Source: Phellopilus nigrolimitatus
Lineage: Eukaryota > Basidiomycota > Agaricomycetes > Hymenochaetales > Hymenochaetaceae
Direction: 5' to 3'
Assembly: GCA_021029095.1 (NCBI GenBank)
Contig: JAJOHG010000030.1
Location: 310,001-374,000, forward strand
Length of the DNA: 64,000 bases
Shown: one piece after another, positions 11,154-21,459 of the stretch
Position numbering within the stretch: position 1 is the first letter of the stretch
How the letters are laid out: every line of letters starts with the position of its first letter
The notes under the pieces: generated by a model
Database searches by the model: none
What the model was told of the DNA's origin: nothing
What the model saw: the letters and a program-made list of their open reading frames with translations, nothing else
Program-made: the position numbers and the translations under genes

Positions 11154-12759
11154 GCCAAACCTGAAGAGGTTGCCGCTCGTCCCGTTCGGGTGTCACAAGG
11201 CTTGCCGATTCGTGATTGACAGCCATGCGCAAATGGAAAAGATGCCCGATTTGATTCCCATAACCAAAGGTTCTGCCGTCACGATTGAGATAGCATCGAC
11301 CGTTGGTGAAATTCACGTTTACTCCGCATGCCATAAGCTTGGAAACTGACATGAGGCTCGTTTCGATCTCTGGAGTATGTAATACCCCCGATATGGCGAC
11401 TTCGGTTACTTCTCCCTTGTGGAGAAATTTAGCAACGATCGTCCCGTGCCCGATCGCTAAAAGGGTCCCGCCCTTTTGAGCAGTAGAAACACTGAACGGC
11501 TCAATAACAGTATATTTAGAAAATTCGAGCCGGTGTTTGGCCATATGGGACGTGGCACCGGAATCCATGAGCCATGCGTTGTCCCTGAGACCCTGGCCTC
11601 CCGCATTCAAAGCGAAGGTTTGCGAGGGCGTGGCGGCCGCAAGATTTACGCTTTCCGATTGGGAATCGGATTTCTCCGCAGGAGCTGCGGCATTTGCAGC
11701 TTCCTTCGCATTATTAGCTGCCGGCGCGTCCTTTTTGGGCTTGGTGCAGTTAGCTTGGACGTGACCCCGCTCATTGCAGTTCCAACAAACTATGCCGGAT
11801 CGGCTGCGTCCTTGATTTCTACCCTGAGCGCCTGTACGCATCGCCGTCTCATTTGACGCCATTTTCTTCTGACCCTTGTCCATATCGAGTTTAAGCTGGT
11901 GCACCTCCAAAATTTTGATAAGCGCTTCTGGGTCTGTGATTGTGTGACCTAACATCGCGAAAGAATCCCAATCTCCGGCGAGAGATCCGAGGATAACCAT
12001 GAGCCAATCCTCATTCGGTAGGGATCCTCCGGCGTTAATGAGAGTAGCACGTCTCTTGCGGAGTTCCTGGATATGGACATCCATGCGTTCGGAAGGTTGA
12101 ATTCTTTTGGATCGGAGATTCGCGTTGGCAAGAGATTTGGCCATAACATTTTTCTTGCCAAAGCGATCGGCTAGCGCGTCCCAAAATTGTTTAGCCTCCT
12201 TCGTCGGGTGCTCGGCAATGAGTGTCATGTCGACGTTTAGGGCTATATGCGCTAGCGCGCGGCTATTTTTCATCCTCCACACCGGAAACGTCGTGTCGTA
12301 GTCGGAATCGGTCTTGGCCGGTTCCTTAAACGTCCCATCAACGTAACCCATTAAGCTTTTGGATTCGAGAATCATCTCGATAACTGACTTCCAAGGGAAG
12401 TAGTTCTCTCCACTAGCTTTTAGCTTGTTGTCATCCGACAAATTCTGGATCGACATCCCTTGATCGTTTCCCGACATGTCGGCTGGTCTTTGTGAAGTAA
12501 CGGGATTATTAGACGTAGGAGACGTAACTGTTGTCGGTCCGTAACCTGGAGGGAAAGGTACAACCGCTTCTGCGCCGCGACCCTGAATTTCACTTCCTGC
12601 TTCGCTCTCAACGTCGCCGTCCTCCGCGCTCTCGTACTCTGAGTCAGGTACCGCGGTTTCGCGAGCCTTTTTCGGGACCGTCGCCTCGATATAGGCTGGA
12701 TCTTCGCTGATTGTCAATCCTAGGGTCACGCGCTGTGCTCTAGTGAGTCTCGGGTGCAT
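11122..12759 (-). pseudogene. gag: Copia-1 gag-protease region
   Basis: Frame of 545 codons from an ATG at 12759. It shows a Copia-type Gag, a CCHC zinc knuckle (CWNCNERGHVQANC) for RNA binding, and an aspartic protease active site (DSGATSHM). The frame breaks near 11150 by an apparent extra T in a TTTT run, right where the gag-pre-integrase histidine motif (WHEQF) begins. Downstream homology continues in another frame from 11153. In life Gag packages element RNA in the cytoplasm and the protease matures it. Confidence 0.88.
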
Positions 12760-12823
12760 ACACCTTTAGTACCGTAATTCTGTAGTTTCCGATGCAGTGG
12801 TTCAGGGCACAAGGCTCATAACC

Positions 12824-13122
12824 TAAAGAGAATCTGCAATAGAAATCCGGCTCAGTCTAGACGGTACGAGACTCGTGTATATTTAGTCTATCTACCTGCA
12901 ATAGAAATCCGGCTAGTACAGGTAGTGAGTAAGGAAATAAACTAGCGGCCGACTAATATGCTCACCTCAGTCTAGACGGTACGAGACTGAGGTGTGCATA
13001 TAGACAGAAAAATTTGTAAATACTGTCAGCCGCTCCAACATCACATAATACGAAATAAACAAAATAGGAAACATGTTGCCACCGACACGCGAGCTGCTTA
13101 TGTCACGCAGATACTCTCAACA
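12824..13122 (-). repeat. Copia-1 5' LTR (complete, 299 bp)
   Basis: It contains two copies of a 19-bp word (12834-12852, 12896-12914) and two copies of a 21-bp core (12853-12873, 12968-12988). The second core sits inside an 11-bp-stem hairpin (12963-12973 with 12984-12994). The primer site is immediately to its left at 12813-12823. Confidence 0.85.
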
Positions 13123-13191
13123 TTTTATGTATATCGTCGTGGTAAGGCATAGTAAGCATCTACGGAGTCTCGTTTTTCCTTTCCGTATTCT

Positions 13192-13785
13192 TCATCTTCC
13201 CAAACACTTGGCCCATATGGACGTCTTCGGCTGCTTCTTTGGCAGCTCCTTCAGCATCTCCTGCCAGCACTCAAACACCTTACACACCGACACGTTAGGA
13301 TTCTGGTCCAGGTCGTTCCCGAGCTCGAACACCTTCTGGGCGGTCGCGTCTTCCACATTGAGCATGTAGTGGAACTTTCTCGACCCAGAGAAACACTCGA
13401 AGATTTCCGTGAGCCAGTCGGCCTGTGTCCCCGGCCTGTAGAACTTCAGCGGATTCAGCAGGGTTCTAATGCGATTGGGCTCGTAATCCAGCGGATCCTT
13501 GTTCAGCTTGACGGCGGTGCGGAGTTGGAGGTCGGATCTTGCGTAGACATCGCGGACATCCACTTTTTCGATGAGCTTGGGGTCTTGCTTCATTCTATAG
13601 CCCGGCTCGTCGGTCTCGCCCACGGGTTCGGGCTGGAAGAGCTCCGCCGGCGTGTCAGAACGCTCGTCGCGCGTGAGCAGGATCCCGACATTCTTACGTC
13701 CATTCTTGAGTCCGTGCGCGTCGCAAAGCGAGAAGACGACGTAGACGGACATGGGTTCAAAGCCCCGGAACGGTGGTGTTGGCAT
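13192..13785 (-). CDS. MSVYV-family protein A (unrecognised, 197 aa)
   Basis: Intronless. I chose the ATG at 13785 because it aligns with the conserved start in paralogues B and C; the longer frame begins at a non-ATG codon. Shared landmarks are MSVYVVF near residue 15, VGILLTRDERSD, AELFQ, VDVRDVYARSDLQLRTAVKL, and near the C-terminus AQKVFELGNDLDQN and FECWQEM. No signal peptide, membrane segment or catalytic motif is visible, so it looks like a small soluble protein. Its 3' flank is cut by the Copia-1 insertion at 13122. The C-terminus (AKCLGR) differs from paralogues B and D, which end in a lysine-rich tail. The family is not one I recognise; no function is assigned. Confidence 0.72.
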   Translation of the reverse strand: MPTPPFRGFEPMSVYVVFSLCDAHGLKNGRKNVGILLTRDERSDTPAELFQPEPVGETDEPGYRMKQDPKLIEKVDVRDVYARSDLQLRTAVKLNKDPLDYEPNRIRTLLNPLKFYRPGTQADWLTEIFECFSGSRKFHYMLNVEDATAQKVFELGNDLDQNPNVSVCKVFECWQEMLKELPKKQPKTSIWAKCLGR

Positions 13786-14903
13786 CGCGATCAAGGTTGT
13801 AAGCAATTAGGCGTCTATAGAAGAAATTTTAGAAGTTGTGCTGACGTCCTGAGAGCATGTGCGAGGTTATGTAGTGCGAAGCCGGTACATTGCACAGCTG
13901 CAGAGTTGCAATTGTGCAAGTGCACCTTTACCAGTAGCGCCTATTACCGGGAGCCTGCTACTCCGCATATGCACTATTATGTATACCATCCCATAGACCG
14001 CTGTAAAAATGCAAAGTGACGCTGAGAAAAAGTACGCCCGCAAGTTGCGAATATGCACTCCGATCTTAGCCCGCAGGTTGGGTGCGTAAGCATTTGCGGT
14101 GAATCGGCGCACGATTCGCGAACAATATTCTTGGTATTTTGGTGGCAGTCGGAGTAGTTAACGAAGAGGCCACGACGAGCATGGCTCTGCAAATGCATAT
14201 GCAAAGCGGGAATTTCAAGCGAGAGGGCTAAAAATCAGCAAAATGCCTAAGCAATACAAACTATTAGTGCTTGCTAAACAACTTTGTGCCCGCGAGACCA
14301 ACGCAGATGGCGCTAGTGTGTTTATGCACGAGTAGAACAAAGCGCTCGACTTTGCAAAGTTCAGTAAATTGCCTGCAGAAAGTCCGAAGCTCAGGGTGCG
14401 TCGATCGCGAAGGGCGCCGCGCCGCTGTGTCGGCACCGGCTATGTCCGGCTACTCAGCTAATCCCTATTACCGGGCCTTGGCCAAAACAACGAGACTCCC
14501 GCCTTTTGCTTGATGCTCTGATGCGCGCGCAGGCAAGGAAAGGGACATCTGGACTTCAAGACAGCTTTTGACTGAATCCAAATCTTCCTGGAAACAAGCA
14601 ACGGTCCATCGCAGAAGCCCAGCTCGTGGACGTTTGATCGTTTCCAAAAATCCAGGCATGCCCGCGGTTGCCTTTGGGTCGAAAGGATAGGACGAGAGAG
14701 TCAAGCGGCACGAGACTGCATTGCTTGGCGCTGGGCTGGAATACTGGCTTGCTTCCCTTTGCTCACAAACGCGATTTTCGACGTCTCTTTGCACGCGAGA
14801 GACGACCGCGCCTGTGATGCTCCCCGTTAAACAAACCGACACCTGCGGAGCTTTTTGGCTTCCAAGATCGCGCCCGGGCATGATGGCACCGCGCGGTTGA
14901 TCT

Positions 14904-14917
14904 CTTTTTATATATAG
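14904..14917 (-). promoter_or_regulatory. Conserved TATA-like box in block A leader
   Basis: The minus strand reads CCGCTATATATAAAAAG here. The same context (CTTCGCCG(C/T)TATATA) occurs at 23755-23770, 25936-25947 and 28668-28683, so it is conserved across the duplicated leaders. It lies over 1 kb from the gene start, so it may serve an unannotated transcript. Confidence 0.45.
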
Positions 14918-15325
14918 CGGCAAAGATTTGTCGTCGCGCGTTTCAGCCCGCCCGGAACAATCAGTCGAAAAACGCGGAGCTGCCCCCGCGAAGACGCTGA
15001 TCGCAGCGAATAGAGCGCGTTGGCGTTAGCCGTATGCGTATGTCCGTCCATTCCACAAGAGCGAACGCGTCTCCAAAAGAAAAGAAAAATGACGTAGCGA
15101 AGAAGACGCGGGTCGCCCGATCCTCAACCTCGGCACGGACGGCCAGTTCATACTGTCTGCTCGTAATTGCGAGAACAACTGCTCGCGCAAGGCGCCGGCC
15201 CTCCCGCGCTCCTGCGAAGAAGAAGAGACGCGCCGAGAAGGCGGTCAGCGCGATATTTCCGATACTCGCGCACGCGGGCGGGTAGTGCGGACGTACGTTT
15301 TTTTTAGCGGGTCTTTTTATGCGCT

Positions 15326-15352
15326 GTCCGAAGCTGCGTGCGGGCTTCGGAC
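15326..15352 (-). other. Conserved 9-bp hairpin, block A
   Basis: GTCCGAAGC and GCTTCGGAC pair perfectly around a 9-nt loop. The same stem occurs inverted in block C at 28230-28256, just downstream of a TATTTAAAAG box in both blocks. Confidence 0.55.
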
Positions 15353-15935
15353 GGGGGGCGCTTTTAAATAGGACCAAACGACTAATCCGGGCTCTAGGCT
15401 GGTTTTTTGGGGCCGCCGGCGTGCGCCCGCCATCTCCCGCTTTGCCATACTGTATTTGCTGGTAGGATGCCAAAAGGTCGCGCAAAAGCGAAGAGACGCG
15501 CGGCATTGTCTAAGGTCAATGCAATTGCTGGGGTTAGCCGTACGCCGATGCGCTGGCCGCTGGCCGCTGCCCTGCGCAGACGCGCCGTCAGCGCGACAGC
15601 TCCCGCACGACTCAAAGCCAAACCAGGTTTGATAATCGGGAACGTCACCCCGCCGCGCGGATCCTTTCTGCACGCGCAGGTTAGGGAGCAATGACGCGGC
15701 GTCCTGGGTGAATGGTGCGTAAGCCGTCTGCTTCGAGACTAGGCTGCAGCGCCCGGAGCGGCTGCTGCTGCTACTCTGGTCCCGTGCGGCGGGCTGGTGA
15801 ATCAGCGCGCGGGCAAAGACGCCGCTGCCTGCACACAGTTTTATTCCGGCTCGGGCTCGGACGCCGCTGAGATTAATTAACGATTAACGAGAGTTGCTTG
15901 CCGTCAGGAGTACATACGTTACATAGCTGTATATA

Positions 15936-18410
15936 CACAATGACAATGTGCGTGCGTGCGCGCGGAGCGTCCAGAAAAGTCAAACATTTTCATCGCAGTT
16001 GCATGAGAGGCACCGACGACAGCAGCAAAGGCCAAAGAGGCCGAGCGCAGCACAGAACGGCCAAGGAAACGCGCCAGCGCGCGGTGTGCCCGCAGAAGCT
16101 CCGAAACTGAATTAAACGAAGCGAACGCGAGAGCGAAAAGGCACCGACGCGCCGCACTAAATGCCGAACCGGCTTCCCATGCCTCGCTTCTCGCTCTGGT
16201 CCCGGCTCTAGCTCTGGTCCCGGCTCTGCTTCTGGTTCGCGTTCGCGTTTCGCGTTTCGCGCTTCCCCGCCCGAAGCGCGGCCGGCCGGCCAGCCAGCCA
16301 GCCAGCCACACTGGATCCGCGCCCCATCAGCGGGCGCGGGCGCGTCCGACTGAATGGACCGAACTGAATGGAATAGATAGAATGAATGGGAGAACGCGGA
16401 CGCCATCGAGAAAGCGTAAACCCAAACGCGCCGGCGCCCCGGTTCCCGGCGCGGCGCGGCGCGTCCCCATGTGCTGGGTCCTGGGTCCTGCAGTCTGGGA
16501 TTGGGACGAGCGCGGGCGGGGATGAAATAGACGGACAGAGGACGCGCCGTCGCAGGAGAAACCGAGACGCGCACGTGAGCCGCGCCGCGCCGCGCTGCGC
16601 GGGGGCTGACTGTGCGTCATCACGGCCGTGTACGTGTACGTGTACGTGTGCGTGTACGTGTGCGCGCTTCGCCGGTGATCGTTGATCGTGCGTAAGAAGG
16701 GAAGGGAAGGGGAGGGAAGGGAAGGGGAGGAGAAGAGAAGAGAAGCGCGGCGCGGCGCGACGGGAATAGAACACGATGGAATGGGCCGGAGGAGGAGGAG
16801 GATAGGATGGAGGCCGCGCTGGCGGGCGGGCTGGGAAGACGCCGCGCGCGCGCGCGCGGCTCCGCAGCACGCGCATCCTCCCGGTCCACGATGCCCGGGC
16901 CCGTGATCGGTGGTGGGTATCAGGTATCAGGTATTGGGGGTATGATGTATTGGTTATTGGGTGTATTGGGGTATTGGGTATTGGGGAGCGGGCGCTGCGG
17001 GCTGTGACGCGTCTGAGCTGACGCGCGCGGAGGAGAGGCGAGGAGCGGACGGGCGGTGCGCGCCGGTGAGCGCGGGACGCCGGGGAGCGCCGTTTGGCTG
17101 TGTGGGCTGCGCATGCGGGCGGAGAGCCCGGAAGCGCGCGCGCGCTGCGGGTGCTTCGCGAGCGGCGAGCGGTGCGTATGTATGCGCGCGGACGCTGTGC
17201 GTGGTGGATCCGGGGTGGGGTGGGCGTCGTCGGACTGCAGGCGAGACAGAGCGTGCCCCCGCGAAGTCGCTTCGCGGTGCATGCGCGCGCGGGAGATACG
17301 GTTGGCCACGGGCGAACTTTGGGGGGGCTGGAGGAGCAGGTGGAGGGTGGAGAAAGAAGGTCTGAGGAGGAGGAGCAGCAGCAGCAGCGAAAATGGCGCG
17401 AGGACAAGCACAAGAACAAGAACGAGAACGAGAACACTAGAGGGAGAGGGAAGGGGATGCGGGCGGGAGGATTCGTATCGATTGGGATCGCGGGGGGCCC
17501 TTCCCTCCCTCCTCCAATGAGCATATGCGTATTGGCTTGTTGGAGCAGGTGGTGATCGTACGAGCGAAGAAAAGAACGGATTGATGCGGATGCGGGACAC
17601 GCTGCTCTTGCTGCACAAGGAGACGGGAGGTAGATCCGAGAGAGAGAGAGAGGCGAGCGAGCGAGCGAGCGCGGACATGTGCGCGCGCGCGATTATCGAG
17701 GGCGTGCGTCTTCTTGGTTGTTCTGCGTCGTCAGGCGTGCTGATGGACTTGTGGGATGGGCTGAGTTCTGAGTTCTGAGTTCTAGGAGGGCGAGAAGTTG
17801 GATGGCGCAGGGGCGAGGCGAGGCGATGCGAGGGAAGACAGAACGCGGGTGCGGGAGATTGGCTGCCGGGCTCGCGCCCGCCCGTGAGCAGGGAGGGCGA
17901 GGGCTGGATGGGGGACGCGGCGCGGCGTTCTGTGTTTGCAGAATAGAGACAATGGATTTTGGCTTTGCGTTTGCGTTTGCGTTTGGTTTTACTTTTTGCC
18001 TTTGGATTAGGGTTTTTTTTGTTTGCGGGCTGGCGAGCGGGCGGGGGTGCAGGGGAGGAGCCCGCGCGCAAATTGTGTGGCGGTGTTATAGAGGAAGGAA
18101 GGCCTCGAGGGCCCATGGGCCATCGATGTTCCCGAAGCGGGAAGCCGGTTAGGAGAGGGTGGGAGACGCTCTGATCCTGAGGAGTTTGTGCGGTGGGCGT
18201 GCAACCGAGCGCAGCGCAGCGGCAGAGATGGAGCGCGGTGGCCGTAGTCCTTCATATATCTGTTTCACAAGCAGAGGAGGTGTATTTGCATACAGCTGAG
18301 GCAGGGCAGGAGACGCCACGAGGCCGACGGGGCGGGAACAAGCGTAAGGTAAGGTACCCGTGCGAAATGATTACGTTATGGGATGAGCGTATCAGGGGCC
18401 TAAGGAATGT
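15936..18410. other. GC-rich intergenic region with simple repeats
   Basis: No gene is supported. It holds TACGTG-type repeats (16628-16668), a GGGAA/GAGAA purine tract (16694-16745), GTATTGGG-like repeats (16915-16985) and a TTTGCG run (17957-17985). Long open frames on both strands are low-complexity products of GC bias. It is probably the promoter and upstream region of the zinc-finger gene at 18696. Confidence 0.5.
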
Positions 18411-18695
18411 TTAAAGTAAGAAGACGCCTTCCCCGTAAAGAGACCCTTGGACCCTTTTCCTCTCTCCCTCCTCTGTCTCCTCTGTCTCCTCCTCCTCTAT
18501 CCACCGTCAGCTCTCTCCTTTTTTCTCTCTCTCTTAGATCACGACGCGCTGACAATGCGCTCACACAGCGTCCGCCCCTGCCTCCCTGTCCGCCCTCGCC
18601 CCGTCGCCGTCGGAGTCATCGTCGTCGCCGCCTGCGCCCGCCAGCCGCACGCCTGAACACGCACGCGCGCCCGACACCCGGGTCCGCGACCGAGC
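18411..18695 (+). promoter_or_regulatory. Pyrimidine-rich leader with upstream ORF before the zinc-finger gene
   Basis: A long CT tract (18450-18537) precedes the gene, typical of filamentous-fungal core promoters and transcription starts. A 33-codon upstream ORF begins at 18555 and stops at 18656, 39 nt before the main ATG, so translational control is possible. The CT run ends in TCTTAG, so a 5' UTR intron acceptor near 18537 cannot be excluded. Confidence 0.45.
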
Positions 18696-19835
18696 ATGCC
18701 GCGCCAGGCCCCCCAGAAGGCCCACCCCGCCGCAGCGAGCCACCCGTACGCCGTCCCCGCGTACCACCACCACGCCGCCCCCGCACACGCCGCACACCCG
18801 CCGCCGCCGCCGCCCGCTGCCGCCGGGCTCGTCTCCGCGCACATGCTGCACCTCCCGCCTCCCCCGCCCCCGCCGCTCTACGCGCACCACACGCAGCACA
18901 CCGTGCTCGCGCAGCAGCACCAACATCAGCACCAGCACCACCAGCAGCAGCAGCAGCCGCATCATCTGCAACATCACCAGCAGCAGCACCAGCAGACCCA
19001 GCACCAGCAGCAGCTGCAGAGCCCGTCGCTGCACCCCGGCTCGGGCCGCGCGAGCCCCCGCGACAGCCCGCACGTCCTCGCGCAGCCGCTCATGCAGCAG
19101 CAGCATCACCACCAACACCAGCAGCAGCAGCAGCAGCAGCATCACCAGCAGGCGCAGGGCATAAAAGACGAGGCGATGAACGGGCTCGTCGGGGGCGACT
19201 CGGGGAACATCAACATCAACAACAACTCCACCACCGTGGGTGGCAGCAGCGCGCTGCCCACGCCGCCCTCCACCTCCTCCACCCCCACCTCCGCCTGCGC
19301 GCCCGCGCCCGGCCCTCCCCCGTCCGCCCCGTCTGCCGCCGCGGCGCCCGCCCCAGTGCCCGCGCCCCCGGCGCCCAAAAAGAAGCACGTCTGCCCGACG
19401 TGCGAGCGCGCGTTCACGACCTCGGGGCACCTCGCCCGCCACACGCGCGTGCACACCGGCGAGCGCAACCACCGCTGCCCCTTCCCCGGCTGCGAGACCC
19501 GCTGCTCGCGCCAGGACAACCTCCAGCAGCAGTGCGTGTCCCTCCCTCTCTCCCTCTCCTCTCCTCTCCGTGCCGACGTGCGTTTATTGACCCGCGCCGC
19601 ACAGCTACCGCATCCACCTCTCCCCCGGCTCGCGCCGCTCGAGCTCCTCCGCCACGCGCGCAGCCGTCCAGCGCGCCATGTCCGCCAAGCCCGCCGCGTC
19701 CACATCTGTCTCGGCCGCCGCAGCCGCAGCCGCAGCCGCAACGTCGCCCGGCACGCCCACGCCGGCGTCGATGCCCCCGCCGCCCAGCGCGCCCCCCGCG
19801 CTCGCGCACGCCTCGCTGCCCCCGCCCCTCGCACA

Positions 19836-19870
<35 letters not shown>

Positions 19871-20601
19871 GCGCGCTGCCCCCCGCGCTCGCGTCGCCCC
19901 CGATCCCGGTCCCAGTGCCCGGCGCGGCCGCAGGGCCCGGCGCGGCGTACCCACCCGTGTCCGCCTCGCCGAGCGTCGGCTCCAGCACGGGGAGCGTCGG
20001 CGGGGCGCTGGGCGGCATGAACGGGATCGGGCACGGGATCGGGGGCGGACATGGACATGGACACGCGTCGGCGTCCGCGAGTCGCCCGCCGAGCCCCATC
20101 GCACAGGGCCAGCAGGGGCAGGGCACGCCCGCGAGCGCGAGCGCGCCCGGCAGCGCGGACGCGAGCCCCGTGCTCGGCGGGCCGCTCCCGCCCCTGCCCC
20201 CGCAGGCGCAGGCGCAGGCGGCGTACCCCCCGCCCATGTACGCAATGTATCCTCCGCCGTACGCCGCCGCGCCGCCGCCGCCGCACGTCCCGCATCCCCA
20301 GCATCCTCAGCATCCTCAGCATCCTCAGCAGATGATGTACCCCGCGTCCGCGCCGCATCCGCATCCGCATCCGCACCCGCCGCCCGGAGGGAGCTACTAC
20401 CAGCAGCACCACTACCCGCCGCAGGCGTATGCACAACCTCCGCCGCCGCCGCCGCCGCATCCGCATCAGCATCCGCATCCCGGGCTGGCGCACGCGCAGC
20501 AAAATCAGCAGCAGCAGCAGCAAAATCATCATGTGCAGCAGCAGCACGCCCAGCAACAACAGCACGCCCAGCAGCAACAACAGCAGCAGCAACAGCAGCA
20601 G

Positions 20602-20636
<35 letters not shown>

Positions 20637-21459
20637 GCAACGTCAGCAGCAGCAGCAGCAGCAGCAACACGCCCAGCAGCAGCACTACGCCCGTGCGGGC
20701 GCACCGAAGCAGCGCGCGCGCGCGAGCCGGGGGCAGGGCGCGTCCACGTCCACGTCCGCGTCCGCGTCCGCTTCAGGCGCGTCCGCATCGCACGCGCAGA
20801 GCCCCGCGACGCCCCGCACGGAGCTGCCCGCGGGGAGCCCGACCGCCGCGAACGGGCATGCGCGCACGCACAGCCAGGGCCAGAGTCATATGTACGCGCC
20901 CTACCCCGCGCCCTCCACGGTGTCGGGCCCGGGGTCGGGGTCGAGCCAGAGCCAGGGGCACGGGCACGGGCAGGGGCAGGGACAGGGGCAGGGGCAGGGG
21001 CACACACCAGGACCGGGACAGGGCCACTACGCGTACGCGACGTTCCAGCTCGCGTCCCCGCCGCCGCCCGCGCCTCCGCCCGCGTCCGCGTCGTCCGCGT
21101 CATCGTCGGCGGGGGCGGGGGCGTCCTCCGCCCCGAACGGCGGCAAGTACAGCCCGCCGCTCGTGCTCGCGCCCCTCCGGAAGGACGCGCGCCTTGGCGC
21201 GCAGGCGGGGCACGCGGCACACCACGGGAGCGGGCACTACGCGATGCAGCCCCCGAGCCACGCGGAGCCGCCGGGGCACCAGGGGCACACGCACGCGGGG
21301 TACATGGCGCGCGCGGCGCCGCCGCCGCCGCCACCGTCAGCGTCGGCGTACGGGAACGGCCATGCGGCGCCTGGCGCACACCACGCGCACGCGCAGCCGC
21401 GCGCGGTGCATGCACACCATGGCGCGTACGCGGCGGTGCCGAAGGGGTATACGTCGTAG
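18696..21459 (+). CDS. NRG1-like: Nrg1-like C2H2 zinc-finger transcription factor
   Basis: Two exons: 18696-19531 and 19605-21459 (73-bp intron, GTGCGT...ACAG), giving 896 aa. Splicing restores the second finger, whose HYRIH lies just after the junction. The paired fingers (residues ~230-283) read CPTCERAFTTSGHLARH and CPFPGC...SRQDNLQQH. This FTTSGHLARH/DNxxQHYRxH pattern is the hallmark of yeast Nrg1/Nrg2 repressors, which bind DNA in the nucleus and recruit corepressor in glucose and stress responses. The rest is low complexity: His/Gln/Pro-rich N-terminus, Ala/Pro middle, a long polyQ run near residues 576-641 and a Gly/His/Gln-rich C-terminus. The size is far above yeast Nrg1, mainly from these repeats. 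DNA-binding family is confident; target genes are not inferred. Confidence 0.87.
20505..20690 (+). repeat. CAG/CAA polyglutamine tract in the Nrg1-like gene
   Basis: Mixed CAG/CAA codons with occasional His/Ala/Asn encode a long interrupted polyQ run. The mixed codons argue for a selected amino-acid tract as much as slippage. Length is likely to vary between strains. Confidence 0.8.

Larger units (their letters stand above)
8162..13122 (-). mobile_element. Copia-1: Ty1/Copia LTR retrotransposon, frameshifted
   Basis: The element runs right to left: 5' LTR 12824-13122, primer site, gag-protease, integrase, reverse transcriptase-RNase H, purine tract at 8424-8436, 3' LTR 8162-8423. The primer site reads GGTTATGAGCC on the minus strand, complementary to the anticodon arm of initiator tRNA-Met, as known for Drosophila copia. 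The order integrase before reverse transcriptase defines Copia. The polyprotein has three frameshifts, so the copy is inactive as read. The LTRs differ at only about two positions seen near their outer ends, so it is young. Confidence 0.92.
13123..15935 (-). repeat. Block A: leader plus MSVYV gene, inverted copy of block C
   Basis: From ~15935 down to 13123 this is the reverse-orientation counterpart of 27690-31100. It has the same outer sequence (GTTAATCG...AGAGTTGCTTGCC), TATA-like boxes, hairpin, AT-richer leader and gene. Block A lacks the hAT-like MITE and a ~170-bp stretch present in blocks B and C around its 14810 equivalent. Apart from gene A I see no conserved frame. Confidence 0.8.

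Noticed and set aside
14468..14923. 151-aa frame in the block A leader
   Set aside because: Blocks B and C contain the same DNA with indels that break the frame.
16208..17524. 438-aa minus-strand frame upstream of the zinc-finger gene, and 16920-18116
   Set aside because: Arg/Ser/Pro-rich low complexity across simple repeats, overlapping each other; no domain or conserved start.
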